From contig MHAZ01000009.1 of assembly GCA_001803165.1 (NCBI GenBank), forward strand, positions 110,732 through 174,731: DNA of 64,000 bases, in the 5' to 3' direction. This DNA comes from Stygiobacter sp. RIFOXYC2_FULL_38_25 (lineage in GTDB: Bacteria; Bacteroidota; Ignavibacteria; Ignavibacteriales; Melioribacteraceae). Of the stretch, positions 60,985-64,000 are shown piece after piece; position 1 is the first letter of the stretch; each line of letters opens with the position of its first letter. The position numbers and the translations under genes were made by a program. The notes beneath the pieces are model-generated. The model did no database searches, was not told the DNA's origin, and was given only the letters and a program-made list of their open reading frames with translations.

Positions 60985-62926
60985 AATAGAATTCGAGTTA
61001 AATGGTACGAAAGCAGTTCGAAGCCTAGACCTAACAGAAAAAGAGTTTAAGAGAATTATTGGAAACATGGATTCGTCTTTTAGTGGAATTGGGCAAACTG
61101 TAAATAAACTAGCTGGAGCTTTGGGTTTAGCATTTGGAATAAATGAAATTGTAGCATTCACAAAAGAATCTGTTATGGCTTCTGCTGAATTGGAAGTTTT
61201 AAGAAGCAATTTTCAAGGCACAACGGAAGATATCGAACTATTCCGAAAGGCTACGGCTGGAACTGTTACGGAAGCAAATTTACTTAAGCTATCAAATCAA
61301 GCTTCTGATCTTGGTTTATCAATGGAAGATCAAGCAAAGTTATTTTTACTAGCAGAGCAAGCGGGGGATAAATACGGTGTGAACCTTGAGGAAGCATTCC
61401 AGAAAGTTGTATTAGCAACTGAAGGTAACACGAAAGGGCTAAAGATGTTAGGCATTCAAAAAGCTGTATATGAGGATATTGTAAACAGTTTGGCGCTTAC
61501 TCATGGAGATGAAATAAACAATCTTGATGCGGAAACTCAAAAGATGATTCGGATGGAAGCGATACTGCAAGCAACTGGAATAACAATGGCTGATGTGAAT
61601 AATCAAACTCTGGATTCAAAAGATAGGTTTGAAAAATTTGGTATTGCAATAGAAGAATCAAAAGCGGGATTCGGGGATTTTATCAGAGAAGCCGGGAAAG
61701 GTTGGTTGGATATTACGACTGCATTCGCTCAAGGCGGACCAATATTCAGTGGTGTTTTTATGCAAGCAAACGTGGAAGCAGATATTCTTTTGAAAAATTT
61801 ACAGAGAATAAAGGAAGCTTACTCGGAAGCTATAAAAGAAGCTGGAATGCAAGCGGAGAAAAATGTTGAAGGGAAATCGGCTTCACAATTGCAAGTTTTG
61901 ATAAACAGTACAAATGCAAAAATAAAAGCTATGCAAAAGTATATCAGCGAAAATGGCATGGACGCAAATTCAAAAAACGATTTAGAACAACAGCAAAGAA
62001 AACTTCAAGTATATGAATCCACGCTTTCTCTAATGAGATTGAAAGAGCAAAAGAATGCTGAAAAAGAAGCGAAGGAACGTGAAATAGTTTTAAAAAATTA
62101 TTATGACGCTGTAAAGTTTATTGATGAAGGATATTATGAATACAGAGTTTCGCTTATTGATAAAGAATTACAACGTTTGAAAAATAGTGGTTTAGAGAAA
62201 CAACAAATTGAAAAATTTGAGATCGAGGAAAAGAAAAAGTTAAACGCTGATTTTTCCGGGTGGCTGGTTAAAGAATTTCCTTGGTTGTTTGATAAAAAAG
62301 GGAACCTAGTTAAAGGAATTACTCTTCCTATAAATTTTGTATATGGCGGTAATACTCTTAAAGAATTAAAGCCAATTAGTAAACCTACTTTTAATTTGGG
62401 GACGGACGCTGCAATCTTGGAAAACTGGATTAGGGAAAGTGCAGCAGCAGGACAGGCGATGGATGCTTTTGTTTCAAGTGCAATAGCGGGAATTGATGAA
62501 CTAAAAATTACAATTGGCAATGATGCAACATTTATGTCGAGGGCATTTACAAATTTTGCTAATATAGCTTTGAGGGCAATAGAGCAAATAATAGCTAAGT
62601 GGGCTGTATTAAATTTATTTGCATTTCTAGGTGGTGTGCCGGGGGTTGGGTTATTTTCAATGCTTGGACTTGCTGAAGGTGGAATAATTAATGAACCGAT
62701 AGCCGGTATTGGAGCGAGCGGGCAAAGATATTTGATAGGAGAAAAAGGGAGTGAATTGGTGTTACCGCTTTCTAAAATTGGGTTACTTAATAATATGGCG
62801 CAAAGTAGCACGCAACAAACAAATCATTCATTCAATATCAAAGTACAGGGGAATAGTGTTCTTGAAGGTAGAGACATTCACACAGCTTGGAAAATGGTTC
62901 AATACTTTGACGACAGATATAGATAA
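60971..62926 (+). CDS. Phage tail tape-measure protein
   Basis: The 651-residue protein has the usual tape-measure layout. An N-terminal IEFELNGTKAVRSLDLTEKEFKRIIGNM leads to a SFSGIGQTVNKLAGALGLAFGINEIVAFTKESV block, then long helical/coiled-coil stretches (about 285-420). A hydrophobic region RAIEQIIAKWAVLNLFAFLGGVPGVGLFSML precedes the standard C-terminal GLAEGGIINEPIAGIGASGQRYLIGEKGSELVLPLSK. It is on the short side for the family and implies a short tail if functional. The chaperone frame overlaps its start. No other tail gene follows; an integrase starts 8 bases later. Confidence 0.9.
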   Translation: MPRIEIEFELNGTKAVRSLDLTEKEFKRIIGNMDSSFSGIGQTVNKLAGALGLAFGINEIVAFTKESVMASAELEVLRSNFQGTTEDIELFRKATAGTVTEANLLKLSNQASDLGLSMEDQAKLFLLAEQAGDKYGVNLEEAFQKVVLATEGNTKGLKMLGIQKAVYEDIVNSLALTHGDEINNLDAETQKMIRMEAILQATGITMADVNNQTLDSKDRFEKFGIAIEESKAGFGDFIREAGKGWLDITTAFAQGGPIFSGVFMQANVEADILLKNLQRIKEAYSEAIKEAGMQAEKNVEGKSASQLQVLINSTNAKIKAMQKYISENGMDANSKNDLEQQQRKLQVYESTLSLMRLKEQKNAEKEAKEREIVLKNYYDAVKFIDEGYYEYRVSLIDKELQRLKNSGLEKQQIEKFEIEEKKKLNADFSGWLVKEFPWLFDKKGNLVKGITLPINFVYGGNTLKELKPISKPTFNLGTDAAILENWIRESAAAGQAMDAFVSSAIAGIDELKITIGNDATFMSRAFTNFANIALRAIEQIIAKWAVLNLFAFLGGVPGVGLFSMLGLAEGGIINEPIAGIGASGQRYLIGEKGSELVLPLSKIGLLNNMAQSSTQQTNHSFNIKVQGNSVLEGRDIHTAWKMVQYFDDRYR

Positions 62927-62933
62927 AATTAAA

Positions 62934-63899
62934 ATGGACGCTACACATGAAAATATAAAAGCTATTTTATTTGAAATTCTCTCGGAATACCCACAGCGAG
63001 CTAGAATCGAAAAAACATTTATTGATGCTTACAGTGAATATTTGCGTTGGGGTGAATTTAGCTTATCAAAGAAAACACTAACTGGAATAAAAACAGCTTA
63101 TAATCACTTTATTGCTTTTCGCGGGAATGTGGCGCTTCATGAAATTGATAAAAGATTTATAGATCAATTTGCAATTACACTAATGAAGAAAGCTCCAAAA
63201 GGTTCTAGAGTTTATTTCCGTTCTTACCGGGCAATGTTTCAAAAGTTTGTTGAATGGGGTTTTATTCCAAAGAATTCATTTTCTAGTTTAAAACTCCCAA
63301 AGCAGCAAAGGAATGAATTAAAATATTTTACCGAGAATGAATTTCTTTCTTTGGCTGAAAAAGAAACAAATCAAAACCTCCGCGATCTATTCATTTTATG
63401 CTTTTATCTTGGTTTACGTTTGGCTGAAATAATAAATCTTATCTGGGAAAACGTTCATCTAGAAAAGAAGTTTGTATTGATTGGTGATGAAAGCTTCATA
63501 ACAAAAGCGCGTAAAATCAGAAGAGTTCCAATATGTGAAAAGGCTAGTAGGATATTAGAAAAACGAATCCCTAAAATCTACCATGCAAATAAAAGGAATT
63601 ATGTTTTTACAAAATCGAATGGCTTCCCATTTTCCGGCGATTGGGTTTCAAAATCATTCAAGAAGCTAATACGCGATAGTGGTTTATCTGATGAATTCCA
63701 TTTCCATTCTATAAGACATTCAACCGCTTCAAATTTGGCAAGGTTAGGCGTTCCAGTTCCGGTTATACAACAAATCTTAGGACACTCAAACGTGCAAACA
63801 ACGATGTTATATACTCATACAAATATTAATGATTTGATAAATGCTGTAACTGTTTTTGATAATTGTACACAACAACAAATAAAAAATTATGGAGGTTAA
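62934..63899 (+). CDS. Tyrosine recombinase / phage integrase (copy 2)
   Basis: The 321-residue protein has a core-binding domain (about 10-115) and a catalytic domain with Arg162 (YLGLRLAEI), His258-Arg261 (HSIRH), His284 (ILGHSN) and Tyr293 (TMLYTHT), all intact. It lacks the extra N-terminal arm of copy 1. ATG 62934 is used; the open frame further upstream overlaps the tape-measure gene. It follows that gene by 8 bases, an unusual place for an integrase. Confidence 0.92.
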   Translation: MDATHENIKAILFEILSEYPQRARIEKTFIDAYSEYLRWGEFSLSKKTLTGIKTAYNHFIAFRGNVALHEIDKRFIDQFAITLMKKAPKGSRVYFRSYRAMFQKFVEWGFIPKNSFSSLKLPKQQRNELKYFTENEFLSLAEKETNQNLRDLFILCFYLGLRLAEIINLIWENVHLEKKFVLIGDESFITKARKIRRVPICEKASRILEKRIPKIYHANKRNYVFTKSNGFPFSGDWVSKSFKKLIRDSGLSDEFHFHSIRHSTASNLARLGVPVPVIQQILGHSNVQTTMLYTHTNINDLINAVTVFDNCTQQQIKNYGG

Positions 63900-63901
63900 T
63901 A

Positions 63902-63976
63902 ATGAATAAGAAACTTATCGAAAATGTAAATGAAGCTCCCCGCCGCAAGCAGCGGGGTATCAAATTAATGGAATAG
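63902..63976 (+). CDS. Tiny reading frame ending in a palindrome-encoded tail
   Basis: A 24-codon frame (MNKKLIENVNEAPRRKQRGI then KLME) follows the integrase stop by 2 bases. The EAPRRKQRGI part is simply the translation of the palindrome at 63938-63957. It may be the start of a longer gene truncated by repeat insertion, or non-coding. Confidence 0.25.
   Translation: MNKKLIENVNEAPRRKQRGIKLME
63938..63957. repeat. GC-rich palindromic repeat
   Basis: CCCCGC (63938-63943) pairs with GCGGGG (63952-63957), with an inner GC-AA-GC hairpin. It stands out by base composition from the AT-rich surroundings and resembles dispersed palindromic repeats seen in many bacterial genomes. Confidence 0.6.
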
Positions 63977-64000
63977 TGTCAATTGTGTTTCTTTGTGTAA

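Noticed and set aside
62134..62811. A 225-codon open frame on the minus strand inside the tape-measure gene
   Set aside because: It is antisense to a well-supported gene, has a Pro/Ser/Ile-rich shadow composition and no start context.
56890..63899. Retron, diversity-generating retroelement or CRISPR content in the island
   Set aside because: No reverse transcriptase motif (such as YADD), no template/variable repeat pair and no regularly spaced direct repeats were found; the structured RNAs look like terminator leaders.

Overview
The window is AT-rich chromosomal DNA, most likely from the Bacteroidota/Ignavibacteria side of the bacteria (an Ignavibacteriales-like genome is my best guess). Three things point there: a giant SprA-type outer-membrane translocon gene next to a PorX-type response regulator (both belong to the type IX secretion system, T9SS), promoter-like sites of the form TTTG-N19-TAnnTTTG, and a two-component-propeller (Reg_prop/Y_Y_Y) sensor kinase. 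Taxonomy is inferred from gene content only.

Layout. 1-5.1 kb: the tail of an SpmB-like gene, a D-2-hydroxyacid dehydrogenase, a REP-associated tyrosine transposase (RAYT) flanked by three GTAG-headed hairpins, alanine dehydrogenase, an acyl-CoA transferase and a metallophosphoesterase. 5.3-7.8 kb: a three-gene operon (membrane-fusion-like protein, VTC-like polyphosphate polymerase domain, DUF4956 membrane protein). 7.9-19.6 kb: sprA, porX, tsaE, tsaB, a DUF1573 protein, accD and a small membrane protein. 19.6-21.6 kb, minus strand: birA and a cysteine desulfurase. 21.8-24.7 kb: a heat-shock group (hsp20, dnaK, hsp20). 24.7-31.6 kb: M1 peptidase, membrane protein, def, fmt, and two PLP enzymes of sulfur amino-acid metabolism. 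31.7-37.1 kb: a tightly packed run of pgeF, an EamA transporter, folB, folK, a deoxynucleoside kinase, a DUF4834-like protein, a GT9 glycosyltransferase and Ppx/GppA. 37.1-41.3 kb, minus strand: a 1395-residue sensor histidine kinase. 41.5-48.7 kb: asnS followed by nuoJKLMN, the membrane arm of complex I without nuoA-I. 48.7-56.5 kb: nnr, VanZ, a TolC-like protein, an ABC ATPase, DUF218, nusB, a UMF1-type MFS and an M50-like peptidase.

56.6-64 kb is accessory DNA. It starts with tRNA-Gly(CCC), a broken second copy of that tRNA's 3' half, and tRNA-Val(TAC). A small phage-like island follows: integrase, RadC, an excisionase-like protein, an unknown 252-residue protein, a 67-residue protein, a tail-assembly chaperone with an apparent -1 frameshift extension, a tape-measure protein and a second integrase. 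No capsid, portal, terminase or baseplate gene is visible.

The most unusual signal is a pair of structured RNA elements, 59111-59217 and 60068-60158, directly upstream of two island genes. In both, an upstream arm pairs into the loop of an intrinsic-terminator hairpin (order A1-B1-A2-B2-polyT). This allows either an H-type pseudoknot or a terminator/antiterminator switch. A second theme is short palindromes scattered between genes and, in three places, apparently inside reading frames.
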